64,000 bases of DNA from Heterostelium multicystogenum (taxonomy: Eukaryota > Evosea > Eumycetozoa > Acytosteliales > Acytosteliaceae). Where the stretch lies: assembly GCA_003667245.1 (NCBI GenBank), contig RCNN01000078.1, positions 30,836-94,835 of the forward strand. The letters are read 5' to 3'. How positions within the stretch are numbered: the stretch's first letter is position 1; each line of letters starts with the position of its first letter. Below are positions 1 through 11,111 of the stretch, piece after piece. A model generated the notes under the pieces. It searched no databases and had not been told where the DNA came from. It was given only the letters and a program-made list of their open reading frames with translations. Position numbers and translations under genes: made by a program.

Positions 1-448
1 GTGCGCCAGGAGTTTGACTCTATCTTTGATCTCTTCAACTATCTCGTGGAATCGCACGGATTCTCTTCACTATGGGTCGGCTTTTCAATGAACCTCTTCC
101 TTAACTTGTTAGGTGGTCAGCTCGACAACCAGATCGAAACTCTCAAACAATATTCACTTGAAAAATACATGCGCGATCCAAGCTCAAAGCTGTGGCGATA
201 CATCAATTATATACTCTCGAGCAAACTGTACAACACTCTGATATATACAGCAATCATGACACCATTTACAGGACTCTGCTATCAGCGCCAACTACAAGCA
301 CTGCGACACGTCTCCCAAAGACTTTCAACCATGCAACTGCTCAAGAGAAATTGGCACAAACGGCGGACTACGTAGATTATACACAGGTTTCATTCCACTG
401 ACATTATATTTAGCAATCATGGATACGGAATATTCAGTAGTAATATAA
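1..448 (+). CDS. Mitochondrial carrier (SLC25)-like protein, 3' part
   Basis: The window opens inside this gene, so its 5' end is missing. Frame 1 reads a hydrophobic carrier-like segment (…VESHGFSSLWVGFSM…) to about position 270. The reading then moves to frame 2, which ends GTNGGLRRLYTGFIPL…DTEYSVVI with a stop at 446-448. GLRRLYTGFIP matches the 'G…LY.G..P' motif that follows each SLC25 carrier repeat. Members move metabolites across the inner mitochondrial (sometimes peroxisomal) membrane; the substrate cannot be told from this fragment. The frame change near 265-290 has no GT..AG intron that I can see and is probably an indel. The family call rests on short motifs. Confidence 0.5.
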
Positions 449-787
449 ATAAATCAAAAAACAAAGTATTTAATCATTGATCACGCATTTTGTACAATGA
501 TAATTTTGCATTTTGGGCAAGTGGAATGTTCATTCATTTGACAGCAAATTTTGATGAAATTCAGGTTTGTTGTTTCGTTAGTTTTCATTGCAGGTGTGTG
601 TGTTTGTATTGCATTGCGTTGTTAGTTCAGATCTCACAAAAATCTATTATCACATGCATGACAGACTAGCAACAACTCATCTACAACAACCACAACTACT
701 ACAACAACAGACAGCATTGATAATTGTTTATCGTTACCTAACTAAAGTGCACGAGTTGAAACTAGAATTAATCAGTTTGTTACAAAC

Positions 788-2714
788 ATGAGTGGAGCTG
801 CTGGTCCTACCAAACAAGCACCCAAGATCTTCGATGCTCTAAAGAAGACTAAACTTTGGAAATATGTAGTCTACAGATCAACTTTAAAGAAGTATGATAC
901 CTCATGACACTTCTACCATGCTTTATCATCATTGTCATTATACTGACCTATTGCAATCACATACTACTTTATAGAATGTACAGATTAGAGAATTGGAGTG
1001 ATAATAATAATGTAACATTGTTCTTTAATGGTGATGAAACCTTCCAATCCATGTGGAAGAGTATAGAGAATGTATGTGTTGGCTGTAGAGCTACCATGGG
1101 TTTAAACTAGTGTAGTTGTTGTTGGTATTAATATGTTCATTCCGAAAAGGCAAAAGAATCTATAAATATAGAGACATACACAATTGAACCAGATCGAGTA
1201 GGTTTGAAGACCATTGAATTGTTGACAGCTGCTCAAAAGAGAGGTTGCAAAGTCAAGTTTGTTTATGATGCAATTGGTAGTTCCTCTTTGTCCGAATCGA
1301 TACTTGCTGATCTCCGTGCAAGCGGTGCAAGTAAGTTGTATCTTTAAGAATTTAAGCATCTATGAATCGACTAACATTCATCATACTTTGCTTTGATTAG
1401 CCTTAATTTGTTTCAATCCATTCTTTTCAAGGAATTTCCCTATCAACTTTAGAAATCATAGAAAGATGATGGTTGTCGATGAAAAGATTGGTTATTGTGG
1501 TGGAATGAACATCAGTGAGAAGTATGCTGGCGAACTCCTGGGGAGCAGCTATTTTAGGGACACTCACGTCAAGATTGAAGGTCCCGCCGTTAAAGATCTA
1601 CTTGATGCTTTCTATTCGAAGAAGAAAGATAAAAAGTCATTGTTTTCATATATACCTGCAAGAATGATTACCACTCTAGATGATACGATGGCAAGCGGTA
1701 ATGGTGGTGGCGACAGTAAGGCTGGCGATAGTGTATTGCCAAGCGATAAAACTGAAGTCTACTTCCACTTCATCAAGCCCATCCAACAACTCGGCGATTC
1801 GCGCTACTGTAAACAGAGATAGCACAGTATATCATTATTATTTCAATCATAACCATAGCTCAAGCGCAGCATTCTTGGCAGCTGGCGAAGAGATCGATGC
1901 TCACAGTATTGGAAGTCCAACTGCAATTGGCACACATATCAGTATTTCAAATGCCAGAAATCCAGTCCCCCTTCCAGCCCTTGTCAGGGAAAATTCAATA
2001 GTATCGGACTCTATGAAGGATAAGATCCTATTTGATAGATATTCAGAGTATTTCAATGACTTCAACAATGAAGAAGATGAATGGGAGGACGAAAACGATG
2101 AAGATGACGACGATGAAGATTTGGAAAATGAAGAGGACGAGGAATTTGAACGAGAATTAGAACTCCTCAATAATAATACAGTCAAAAAGCGTGTGGATAA
2201 AGTATCCATTCAGGTTGCTAGAGTCCAATTTGATGAGAGGAAAGCGTAATCTCCAGAGAGGACTAAGTATTTTGCTCAAGAATTGCAAAAGTCAATGCTA
2301 TATTACCACTCCTTACTTCCTACCACCAAGATTACTCAGAAAAGCAATTATCGATACAGCATCACGTGGAATCGATGTGAAGATTATCACTGCGGGTAAA
2401 TCGGATGTCCCTTGGGTTAGAATGGCTGGACAACATATATATAGACCATTTTTACAGTATGTATTTGGCACCTAATGATCCAATGATCCAAACACTTACC
2501 AAATCATTTTAGGAATGGAGTTAGAATATTCGAAATGACAAAGACGACACTACATTCAAAGACAATTACAATTGACGGAAAATATAATACAATTGGATCA
2601 TACAATTTCGATCACTGGAGTCAAAGAAACCTAGAGGTATGCGTATCAATTGCAGACGAGAGAGTAGCCAAATACATTGAAAACCAATTTGTTGAGGATC
2701 TCAAAACTCTCTGA
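788..2714 (+). CDS. PLD-superfamily phosphatidyltransferase, cardiolipin-synthase-like
   Basis: Two HKD catalytic motifs are visible: NHRKMMVVDEK near 1456-1490 and LHSKTITIDGK near 2552-2585. The first is preceded by FNGDETFQSMWKSIEN and ETYTIEPDRVG, the second by ITTPYFLPPRLLRKA. This order is that of bacterial-type cardiolipin synthases, which join phosphatidyl groups in membranes. GT..AG introns that restore the frame lie at about 892-974, 1071-1148, 1331-1400 and 2459-2512. Between the two HKD halves is a long acidic Asp/Glu insert (about 2065-2160) that the bacterial enzymes lack. Frame changes near 1750-1820 and 2215-2225 flank the insert and are probably indels. An AATAAA signal follows at 2811. 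The start ATG at 788 splices into YRLENWSDNNN. Confidence 0.78.
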
Positions 2715-2925
2715 AGAAATTACTATAGACTATCTCAACAACAGAAGCATGTTTAACAAAATCTATAGCTTCTTGGCCTACCAATTTGGAAGAATAGTTA
2801 GACCAACTGCAATAAAATAAATATATCCAACCCATCTATTTTATTAAAGTTTTAATAAGCTAAGTTCAATGTGTTTATTTATTAACAACAACTATTATTA
2901 CGTTTTGGTTGATATTAAAAAGTAT

Positions 2926-3532
2926 TTAGTTGAAAGAAGCAACCAATGTTTGGTTTGAACTTGCCTTACTGACCCATTCAGCCTTGGAGATTCCATTCTC
3001 TGGACCGGATTTTTTCCATGCTAGCAATGAGGGAGTTGACAAGGTCTGAGTTGGATTCTCCACCAAGAATTCTAATCGTGGTATTCATTACTTCAATGAC
3101 ATTTGTGAGTTCATTCGGTGCTCAGATAACCACTGTTATCATCATCGAAAGTCTCAACAAGAACTCCAATTTTCTACTGGTGTCAGCCTTGGTTAACAAG
3201 AATATGCAGCTTGAAAACTCTTTAAAATTCAATACGACCATTCTAAATTTAATTCAATAGTTAACAATTTTAAATTGGAGAATAATTTTCAGTTTAATGT
3301 GAAATCAATCCTTACTTTGTCATTGTCAAATGAATTAAAAATACTTTGGAGTGTAGCATCATCTACTTCTTGGATTTGAGCATTAAAGAAAGACTTGAAT
3401 TGTTCAAAAGTCAAACCAATTTTATCAGAATCGGCATTCTTGAACTCTTGGATAATCTTTGGAGTATTTTCTGTGGTCAAAGAAATAGATTTCAATTGTT
3501 TCACTATTCAAAGTTGAGCTAGCAGATCCCAT
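2926..3532 (-). CDS. Small EF-hand calcium-binding protein, NCS/recoverin-like
   Basis: Read on the minus strand, the protein begins MGSASST, a possible N-myristoylation site (Gly2, Ser6). It contains EF-hand-like loops: an early degenerate one (NADSDKIGLTFEQF), FDNDK (interrupted by an intron, donor near 3306), and FDDDNSGYLSTNEL. It ends SKAEWVSKASSNQTLVASFN. Size and layout fit the neuronal calcium sensor/recoverin group of calcium switches. Frame breaks near 3505, in the FDDDNSG loop and in STNEL are probably single-base indels. The gene converges on the phospholipase-D-type gene, about 210 bp away. Confidence 0.65.
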
Positions 3533-3904
3533 GGTAATTTAAAGAGATAATTTGAAGAAAGGTTTTTGTAGATTTGATAAATATGATTGATTAATGAATT
3601 TCAAAAACATTTGTTCTATCTCTATTTATAGTTGTATTGTATGTCTCTAAATCGTAGTTCAAATTTGAATTCTTTCTTAGTTATATCAAAATATCTGATT
3701 ATCTTTGCGTGATTGCTAATTGGACTGAAATGGAATATGCATGTCATTGTTTTGTGTCAATTTCATTTTGAACATTTTTGTGAATGTCCGAAATAAACGC
3801 AACACATTCATGTACAAATTAATAATTTTGGTTTTTATGAATATATTGGTAATAAATTGATGGTATTGACATGATACACAGGACTCAGGTATTAATATTG
3901 GGCT

Positions 3905-4738
3905 TTATTGAGAAGGATACCATTTCTTATGATCAGGTATCAAAAATCTATTGTGAATTGCAGCAGAAATAGTGTAGTTCATTTGATGTTTTTCAATAAG
4001 TGCATTTCTATTTGAAGGTGGATATCTGAGCTTCTCTCTACATATAGCCATTATTTTAATATCTTTAATTGCATTTTCAACAAGTGTTCTCACCGATGAG
4101 AAGGCTCTCCCCTGGTGTCCATCTTTCGGAAGTGTGAAAATATTCATATCTTCCATTCCACTGAAACCTTGATCTCCAATAACCAATTCATCCTCCAGAT
4201 GCCACGTGTATGGCTCTAGACTTCTACATATGAGATTGTCATTAAAAGAACCAGGGTAAGATTGAGACAGGTAAAGTACTCTTTTGTATTTAGGCGAAAT
4301 TCCGACTATTATGTTGATTGAATGCTGTTTCTTTTTAGTGGAGTAAAGGTCTGATTCTATCAGAGTATCTTGAGTTGATTCACAAGGTTGTTCCGTTCCA
4401 TCTAATATTAATGAACAAGAATTCTTTAAAAAGGGAATGTCCAATGATTCTGACAATCTCAACTCTCTAGTTCCCATAGATATAAATTTTTTCATAATTT
4501 GATATAGATTTAATTGGAATCTATCTATTCTTGCTCTTAGTGTAGATTCTGGGATTTGAAAGATGGATGCTATAAATCCATTTGTAGGATAATGTCGGAT
4601 ATGTAATAGTACAATTACTAAACATTCATCTATACTTTTAGCTTTTGGGTGGTCTTTCAAGTACATATCTTTAATTACATTAAAGTGATCCTTCTCAATA
4701 CCAAACAGACTTCGAAAATATATTTCTTTTTGATTCAA
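3905..4738 (-). CDS. Harbinger/PIF-type DDE transposase (DDE_Tnp_4-like)
   Basis: The open frame of 277 codons shows the DDE superfamily endonuclease pattern of PIF/Harbinger elements: ILDGTEQP (Asp113), STKKKQHS, GSFNDN (Asp167), VIGDQGF (Asp189) and VENAIKDIK (Glu221). The spacing resembles HARBI1-type transposases, which cut and join transposon ends. The frame is intact, unusual here, and opens at TTG (4738). It stays open upstream to about 4805, and the TTATAG/GTATGTC sequence near 4742-4752 could be a splice site, so the true start is uncertain. Directly upstream on the same strand is a Cys-rich acidic protein that may be its partner ORF. Terminal inverted repeats were not proven. Confidence 0.8.
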   Translation of the reverse strand: MNQKEIYFRSLFGIEKDHFNVIKDMYLKDHPKAKSIDECLVIVLLHIRHYPTNGFIASIFQIPESTLRARIDRFQLNLYQIMKKFISMGTRELRLSESLDIPFLKNSCSLILDGTEQPCESTQDTLIESDLYSTKKKQHSINIIVGISPKYKRVLYLSQSYPGSFNDNLICRSLEPYTWHLEDELVIGDQGFSGMEDMNIFTLPKDGHQGRAFSSVRTLVENAIKDIKIMAICREKLRYPPSNRNALIEKHQMNYTISAAIHNRFLIPDHKKWYPSQ

Positions 4739-4812
4739 GACATACCTATAATAAACAGGTCTAATATAATTATAGGTTAAAAAATGTTTATTCCTTGAAT
4801 ATGGTCATATTA

Positions 4813-5935
4813 TTACTCAGTTTTCTTTCTTCCTCTTGTTGATCTCGTTGGTTTTTGTGGAGTAGAAGATGGTTGTATATCTTGCGAAGGGTCTTCTTCC
4901 ACTTCTTCATCCTCAACTTCTTCATCTTCATCTTCATCCTCTTCATCTTCATCTTCTTCATAGTCTCCAGTTTCATCCTCTTCATCTTCATCTTCCGCTT
5001 CAGCACGGCTTAATTTCCTTGCTCCAGGTGATTCAGTTCTCTTTTGTTTGTTTGGTGTGTCCGATTTATTAGCTTCTTTTCCTCGCTTGAGTTGTTTTTG
5101 ACCCTTGGATTGATCTTTTTTCTTTGCTCCTTTTCTACCAGATACAAAGTATTTGATCAGATATCTAACAAGATGGGATGCCTTGCAAAAAGGTACTGAG
5201 CCACCATTATTGCGAATCCAAATACCATCTCTATAGTTTTCTATTGGGGCTTCACAAACATATTCTGTTTCTAAGCTTTTTAAACCATTACATCCGTCGT
5301 CAACTTCACCTCTGTTCATTTCTTCTCGGATTAAACATTCTTTGGCTGTTACTCTCATTGTCTGATCCGTATCGTAGGAGATCTTCCTCCGGGACTTGAG
5401 TCTCTAGGCTTAGATTACAATAATATTCTAAAATTTTTATTGTATCGCTTGATTTTAAACATTGCTTCTTGCAAAATAACAAAGTCTTGTTCTTGACATT
5501 AATCAATGGTACCCTGGTGGTGCCCACTTTCTTACTATTACATATGACACACATCTTTCCACATAGTTTGGAGGCAATATCTGCAGGAGTATCTTTTGTA
5601 ATTTCTCTTATTTGAGTTGCAATTGAGTTCAAAGCAGTGGAATTATTAGCGTTGACGCTGAAGGCTATTGTTGTTGCTTGGTTTTCAACTCTGGTACTCT
5701 GACTAACTGTATTGTTGAGGATACTATTTGATCCTGTTAAGGATGAGGGTTTGGGTTGCGTGAAGTTATAAGGAGCTTTTTGAGGATGTTGGCAAAGACC
5801 GTTGCAATCCATACATATGCACATTCTTGGAATGCGATTATCATCACAATAACTGCATAGACAGATAAATATATGAGACATATATAACATTTGTTTAATA
5901 TATGAATCACAGAATACACATTTAATATCATTCAT
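4813..5935 (-). CDS. Cys-rich protein with acidic and basic tail, possible second transposon ORF
   Basis: The protein starts MNDIKCVFCDSY and has clustered Cys/His pairs (CVFC, CLCSYC, CICMDCNGLCQH, CGKMCVIC, CKKQC) that suggest zinc binding. A linker follows, then a Lys-rich stretch and a long Glu/Asp run, ending RGRKKTE. Two frames join near 5345-5358, where LLRYGSD continues as QTMRVTAKECLIREEMNR; I treat this as one gene with a single indel. I do not recognise the family. PIF/Harbinger transposons usually encode a second, DNA-binding protein that helps the transposase, often Myb-like; the position here suggests a similar role, which is inference. The acidic tail could instead mean a host nuclear protein. 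Confidence 0.6.
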
Positions 5936-6576
5936 CTTAGATCTTCAACAAATCTTAAAATATAAGAATAAAAAAAAGGTCCTTATTTATATTTGGTTGT
6001 AAAAGGCTTTATAGTAGTTAAATGTCTATAGATAAATGTAATATTACCTTTACAAAAAAAAGTAATCTGTACATAAATGTACATAAATAAATATAAAATT
6101 TAAGAAAAATTTCATTTAATTTTGAATATTTTGATTTATTCAAACGAAATTGTTTGTACAATAACCATTATTTTTTCAAATTTGAATTCTGTACTGTGGT
6201 GTATTGCGTGTGTCACCGACAACATGATGGATTTGACATTTGTCAAAAACCAAAATAAAAATTAAACAATTACAAGATATTTAATATAGTTGAACAGCTA
6301 TCCTGGTAAATAAAATATGAATTGGATTGTATTGAATTGACTCCCTTATATTTACTACAATAACTTCTCTATGTCGGAAGAATTTTAAATTAAATTTAGA
6401 TAGTTAGAAATTATTGATTGAAAACCCTCTTATCCACTTCATTCCTGTGATATATGACACAACAAAATACAATGTTAAAGTTTTATCTTTTGATTAATGC
6501 CAACATGTCAGAGATTGTTTGATTGTCAAATTTACTTAATCGATTTCTTTGCATGTTTTAGAAATAACCAGGATGA
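5936..6576. other. AT-rich intergenic region
   Basis: No convincing gene is present. The region may contain the right end of the candidate transposon. It holds a dyad TTTGACA-TT-TGTCAAA at 6232-6247 and several AT-rich runs. Confidence 0.5.
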
Positions 6577-8205
6577 TTAAATCTGATTCTTCTTCATTTG
6601 TACTCCTATACCAAACTCAGTTGATATTTTAACATCACCATCATTAACTATTGAGAAACCCCCATCAAATAGCTGGGACTCATCTGTAATAAGTAATCCA
6701 CCATCCAAATCACCTCCAAAATCGGAAACTGACGCCAAAATGTGAGCGGCTGCATTGCAGTTTAATGATGATCCGACCATAGAACCTATCCAGACCAATA
6801 AGTTATTTTCCTTTGCCTTTTCAATTGCAAGTAATGCTTCTCTAATTCCACCGGTTTTCTCTAATTTAATATTCACACCATGAACATATTCCTATTGATA
6901 CAATTCAGATATATTAGAATGTAAAATATATATCTATTAATTAACGGATACGAACAGTAAGCTTTTCAATATCATTAACAGTACAAACTGATTCATCGGC
7001 AAATATCAAGAGTCCTTCTTTGTGATAGAGGTCTTTGATCAACTTCCATTGAAGTTGTTCGGAAGCTGGTAAAGTTTTAATGGTTTCTACAGGGAATGGC
7101 TGCTCAACCATAGATACTAAATGACTAAGCTTGGATAGGTAGGGAAGGAACTCAATAGCCAATTCCGGAGACCATGAAGAGTTGGCATCTATCGATATCT
7201 TTGAAAGTGATTTTCCGATCTCCTTTGTATGGGTCATCACAGTTTCAATCATGTCGATACCTCTCTTGAGATCATTGTCCAATTTTATCTTAATAAACGA
7301 TGTATATTTCAGACCAAATTCCAAACTGTCTATAATCTGTTGTTTTGTTGGGCAAAGTGATACTGTATAATAAAATGGTCTCAATTCTTTACATTCCAAT
7401 GAAGCCATTTCATATATCTATAATTATATTTATAAATACGCTGTTAGTCATTAAATGACATGTCATCAAATAGATATTATTTCTATCAAGGTAAATATGA
7501 AATTTACAGGTTGTTTAACTGTTTTTCCCCAACAATCGAGAATGGCCATTTCTATGCAACATCTGGATGCATATGAATAATCAAATTGGTTTGCTTCACA
7601 TTTATCCAATCTTTCCAACAGGAAATAGAATACTGGTCATTATTAATGAGTCAGTAAGTCATGTTTGTTCAGTTTGCTTGAGCTGGTTCATTACGTCCAG
7701 ATCGATTTATACCTACATTTGAAGGTATCATCTTGATTTAATGTTGGTCTTAACTTTGAAAATAGTCCTATCTGATAGCTTTGTGAAAGGATCGTATGAA
7801 TGACTGTTGCTGTTTGCATCAGATGACGGCTTCTGCTCTAGAGATGAAATAAACACTTTAAATAATAGGATATCATCGAATCGGCAAAGTAGCAGAGTGG
7901 CTTCTTTGGTGGCACGCCACTCACCATATCCGACGGCACCACCTCTATTTCCAATGCAATCAAAACATTGTTTCTTACAGTTGTTACTGAATGGGCAGTG
8001 CTAAATCAAGAAAAAACAAAACCAATACTCAGTCAAATATGCCTATCGCAACCACAAACCACTGGGTTAACAAACCACCAATATATACTTACCCAAAAGG
8101 ATTTCTAAGATTCAAAGGATATTTATCTAAACTTAGCTTGACATTATGTGATAGGAATTTTAATGAATATTCCATACTACTACTTTTTTGATTGTTTAAA
8201 GACAT
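6577..8205 (-). CDS. Enolase-superfamily dipeptide epimerase-like enzyme (L-Ala-D/L-Glu epimerase type)
   Basis: Exons read on the minus strand carry PLNLRNPFG (first exon, donor near 8092), VRNNVLIALEIE and GGAVGYGE, then CCIEMAILDCWGKTVKQP. After an intron ending near 7422 come IKIKLDND (Lys-x-Lys catalytic pair), SIDANSSW and EQPFP and ADES (metal ligands). After a second intron come EYVHGVNIKLEKTGGI (second catalytic Lys) and the C-terminus GIGVQMKKNQI. This order is typical of muconate-lactonising/dipeptide-epimerase enzymes, which use Mg2+ to epimerise an alpha carbon. Substrate specificity is not readable. Frame breaks in the GYGE region and at 7640-7850 leave the middle exons approximate. 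The start could be 8205 or the inner Met at about 8175. Confidence 0.75.
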
Positions 8206-8750
8206 ATTTGTTTATATATTATCTATGCACACTAATATAATCACACCGCAATCAATGATCATTACCCATCATCAGTTGTGACCCAGGATGGAAAGTGTAA
8301 AGGACCTTTTTTTTCTAAAATTTTATGCAAAAATCTATCAAAATGGATATTTAGATGAAACCACCCCATCTTAATTGTTTTGATATGGGATTAGTTAATA
8401 TTACTTTGGTTGTGGAAAAGACATTAAACACCAATGAATGAATTTAATAATATCATAGTATAAATTTATATTTATAAAAGTTAATTAGTATCTTTAAAAA
8501 ATAGATATATATCTTTGATAGATTTATTAAATTAAAATTTCATAATCTCACCAACTTCAAAAATAGATTCAAATCAAACCAGTTTTGGTGGTTGTGGCTA
8601 TTTTTTTATAATCAACACTAAAATCGCCAAAATCAATCCGTAATATTGAAAAAGAAGTGTTGGTTTATTATTACTTTTATTGTAACATATAAATTTCATT
8701 TAAAAATCAACTACCTAACTACAACTACTACTACTTTTGTACATATTTAC

Positions 8751-8795
8751 AATCAATCAATCAATCAATCAATCATTCATTCATTCATTCATTCA
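8751..8795. repeat. (AATC)n/(ATTC)n microsatellite
   Basis: A run of AATC units passes directly into ATTC units in the RIP3/epimerase promoter region. Confidence 0.85.
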
Positions 8796-8882
8796 CACTG
8801 CTAATAACCAATATCATACTTAATTAATAATAGTAATAATAATAATAATTATATCATTCACTTATTTAGATTTGTAATTTTA

Positions 8883-8910
8883 GATAAAGATAAAAGATAA
8901 AAGATAAAAT
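8883..8910. repeat. Tandem GATAAA(A)G units
   Basis: GATAAA is repeated four times with 6-7 bp spacing, about 75-100 bp upstream of the RIP3 start. Similar arrays occur at 22111-22139 and 39098-39115. Confidence 0.7.
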
Positions 8911-8982
8911 AGTTGAGATAAAGAAAGATAATTAGTAATAATAATAGATAATAATAAGTAATAAGTAGTAATAATAATAATA

Positions 8983-10961
8983 ATGGCAGTATTCTGCGAG
9001 ATAGATGATGTTTTACACCAAATCAGATACAAGACACAAATAATTCTATGAATCACTAAAGAGAGATAGTATCGCAGAGCAATTGTACAATTTTCAAATG
9101 ATGATGCTACAAACGATCAGAGCATCCCATACAGCAAGAGTTTAGAGAAAGACTATAGCAGCTTGATCTATGTTGTAAATAAGACACCGAGTGGAGCTCA
9201 ATCTCCTGTATCAATAACACTTTCACCTCCTCCTGCAACAAACACCACCGCTACACAGGCACCACCAGCAGCGGCCAACAACAATGTAGTTGCACCAACT
9301 ACCAACACCAGTTAACACACAACAACAACAACAACAACAACAACAACAGCCATCAGAAAACAAACCACAATGTAAAATAGTTACCTTCTCTGCTTCGCAA
9401 TCAAGCAAGCCAAAGGATATTAAAAAATCTAAATCCCAACAACAAAACAACTGCCAACAGTACAACAACAACAACTACTACTACGAATAATATAATACAA
9501 AAGCAAACAACAGCAACAATAGTAATAGCAATAGCAGTAATAATAACAGTAATAATAGTAATAATAATGCCAATGGAAATAACAATGGAAACAACCAACA
9601 ACCTCCAGCAAATGAACCTATTTTCTTATTTGTAAAAGAAAACCATACCAAAGCCACAAGCCAACCAAAATACATCCCGATTCTTTGTTAACTAAACTAG
9701 TACGTCCTAACGATACAGAAAAAGAACTATTCTCTGAATATGGTGAAGTTGTAAGTTATATTTAAAGAGTGCTGTGAATATTCTCCAACTAATGTATGAA
9801 TGATTCAATTAGATTCCACCTCCAGGTATGGGTATGTTGTTGTCAGTTCACACCGGAACAACTGTTGGTATGCTTAAGGTTAGAGTCATTGACAAGGCTA
9901 CTGTCATCCAAACCATTGCAGCAACTCTGAAGACATACTTCTCGCAACAGCAATCGTCTAACTCACTAAGCAGCAGCGGAGGAAGCAATAGCAGCAGTAC
10001 CTCTAGTCTTGGAAATGGACAGCTCTATCCAGATCCAAAGGCATACTTTTTGAGAATAGCAGACGACGACGGAGAATCGATGAAGACTACCCTACTCTTG
10101 ACCCGAACCAAATGATCTACAAGTTCAAAGAGGAAAATCTTTGTGCTTTTGTGTCAATCACAAGTACGAGGCAGAGAGACGCGCATCGTGGGGCGTCCAA
10201 CCTGGAAAGACATCAACTCTTTCGCCAAACGACCACAAAGGACATATCAGAAGAGTCAGTGTTGGTACAACCGACTCAATCTCTGTTGTCAAGATCACTC
10301 TACCCGACTCGAGCATCACAAAGGTTGCATATCAGCCTGATATGAAGCTCAAAGACCTCTTGATTAACACTTGCAAGAAGAGAAAACTCAATATTGCCGA
10401 ACATCATTTCCAATTGGAGAATGGATCGATCGTAGATTTGAAACTGTCACTTGAACAGCTCGGAACAGTCGACATTGTTTTAGTATCTACATTGAGGCGA
10501 TCAATGTCAGGAGATGGCTCCATCTTAATGAGCGACGACACCTCCTCGGTCGACGACGGAGATCTTCTGGTACGACGCACTTGCATGGCAATATAAGACC
10601 TACGAGGTTGTTAAATATAAAAAATACGGTTCAAAGCAAGAGAGAATACTAGGTATAGACAAAGAGCGTATCACCAACATGTTACCAAACTTAAAGAAAG
10701 AACAAGAAAACAAAAGAGTATGTTTTATTAACTATCTATTCTCCATTTTTCATATATTAATCAGCTCAATCAATCAACCAATTACTCTAGCCAACAAGAC
10801 TTATCAAAAGATGTATCAAAGGTTGCACTATTGGACAAACCTAAACAATTTACACTGGAGTATTGCAGATGGTAAAACAATATTTATGAAGCAAAACCCA
10901 AAACTTGGCAGCAGAGATAGTAGGAAAAATTCAATATCTCCTAAAATCAACCCACATCTAA
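8983..10961 (+). CDS. ripA: RIP3/SIN1 (AVO1) homologue, TORC2 subunit with CRIM, Ras-binding and PH domains
   Basis: Three domains appear in the SIN1 order. The CRIM-type core is at 9700-10130 (VRVIDKATVIQTIAATL; DPKAYFLRIADDDGE; LDPNQMIYKF). A Ras-binding-like fold is at about 10285-10440 (VVKITLPDSSITKVAYQPD). A PH-like tail is at about 10600-10960 (YKTYEVVKYKKYGSKQERIL … EIVGKIQYLLKS). SIN1 proteins bridge Ras to TORC2; in D. discoideum the homologue RIP3 acts in chemotaxis and cAMP relay. The N-terminal part (MAVFCEIDDVLHQIRYKTQI) is followed by a Gln/Asn/Thr-rich linker. Introns interrupt near 9751-9810 and 10717-10780. Frame changes occur near 9045, 9310-9500, 10080, 10140, 10580 and 10870; conserved text continues across them, so I treat this as one gene with indels. 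Confidence 0.8.
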
Positions 10962-11040
10962 AATAAATATAATAACATTTATTTATAATAATAAACTATG
11001 TATGAAGTAATACGTATACTACAAATATTGTAGTAATAGG

Positions 11041-11065
11041 TAATAATAATAATAATAATAATAAT
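11041..11065. repeat. (TAA)n microsatellite
   Basis: A TAA run just upstream of the first short-chain dehydrogenase gene. Confidence 0.85.
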
Positions 11066-11111
11066 CATATTATTTCTAAAAAAACAAGATAATATTTTTC
11101 ATAATATTATA

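Larger units (their letters stand above)
3905..5935 (-). mobile_element. Candidate two-gene Harbinger-like DNA transposon
   Basis: A DDE transposase and a Cys-rich protein lie head to tail on the minus strand, with about 75 bp between the upstream stop and the transposase start. They sit between ordinary host genes (EF-hand protein and dipeptide epimerase). The limits given are those of the ORFs only. The AT-rich flanks (3533-3904 and 5936-6250) hold short repeats, including an inverted match around TTTTGGTTTTT (near 3827 and 6249), but nothing long enough to call as terminal repeats or a target-site duplication. Confidence 0.5.
8206..8982. promoter_or_regulatory. Divergent intergenic region between epimerase and RIP3/SIN1 genes
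   Basis: About 780 bp separate two divergent start codons, so both promoters must lie here. I see no gene. It holds a tetranucleotide tract (AATC then ATTC) at 8751-8795, GATAAAAG-type tandem units at 8883-8910, and TAA runs just before the RIP3 start. Roles are inferred from position only. Confidence 0.45.

Noticed and set aside
1901..2209. Minus-strand Ser-rich ORF at 1901-2209.
   Set aside because: It is the shadow of the acidic insert of the PLD-type gene.
3658..6190. A 16-bp direct repeat (TTCAAATTTGAATTCT) at 3658-3673 and 6175-6190 bracketing the transposase pair, as a target-site duplication.
   Set aside because: It contains two short palindromes and such a match is expected by chance in DNA this AT-rich; Harbinger elements duplicate only about 3 bp.
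9290..9675. Minus-strand Leu/Tyr/Val-rich ORFs at 9223-9675.
   Set aside because: They are complements of CAA/AAT repeats in the RIP3 linker.
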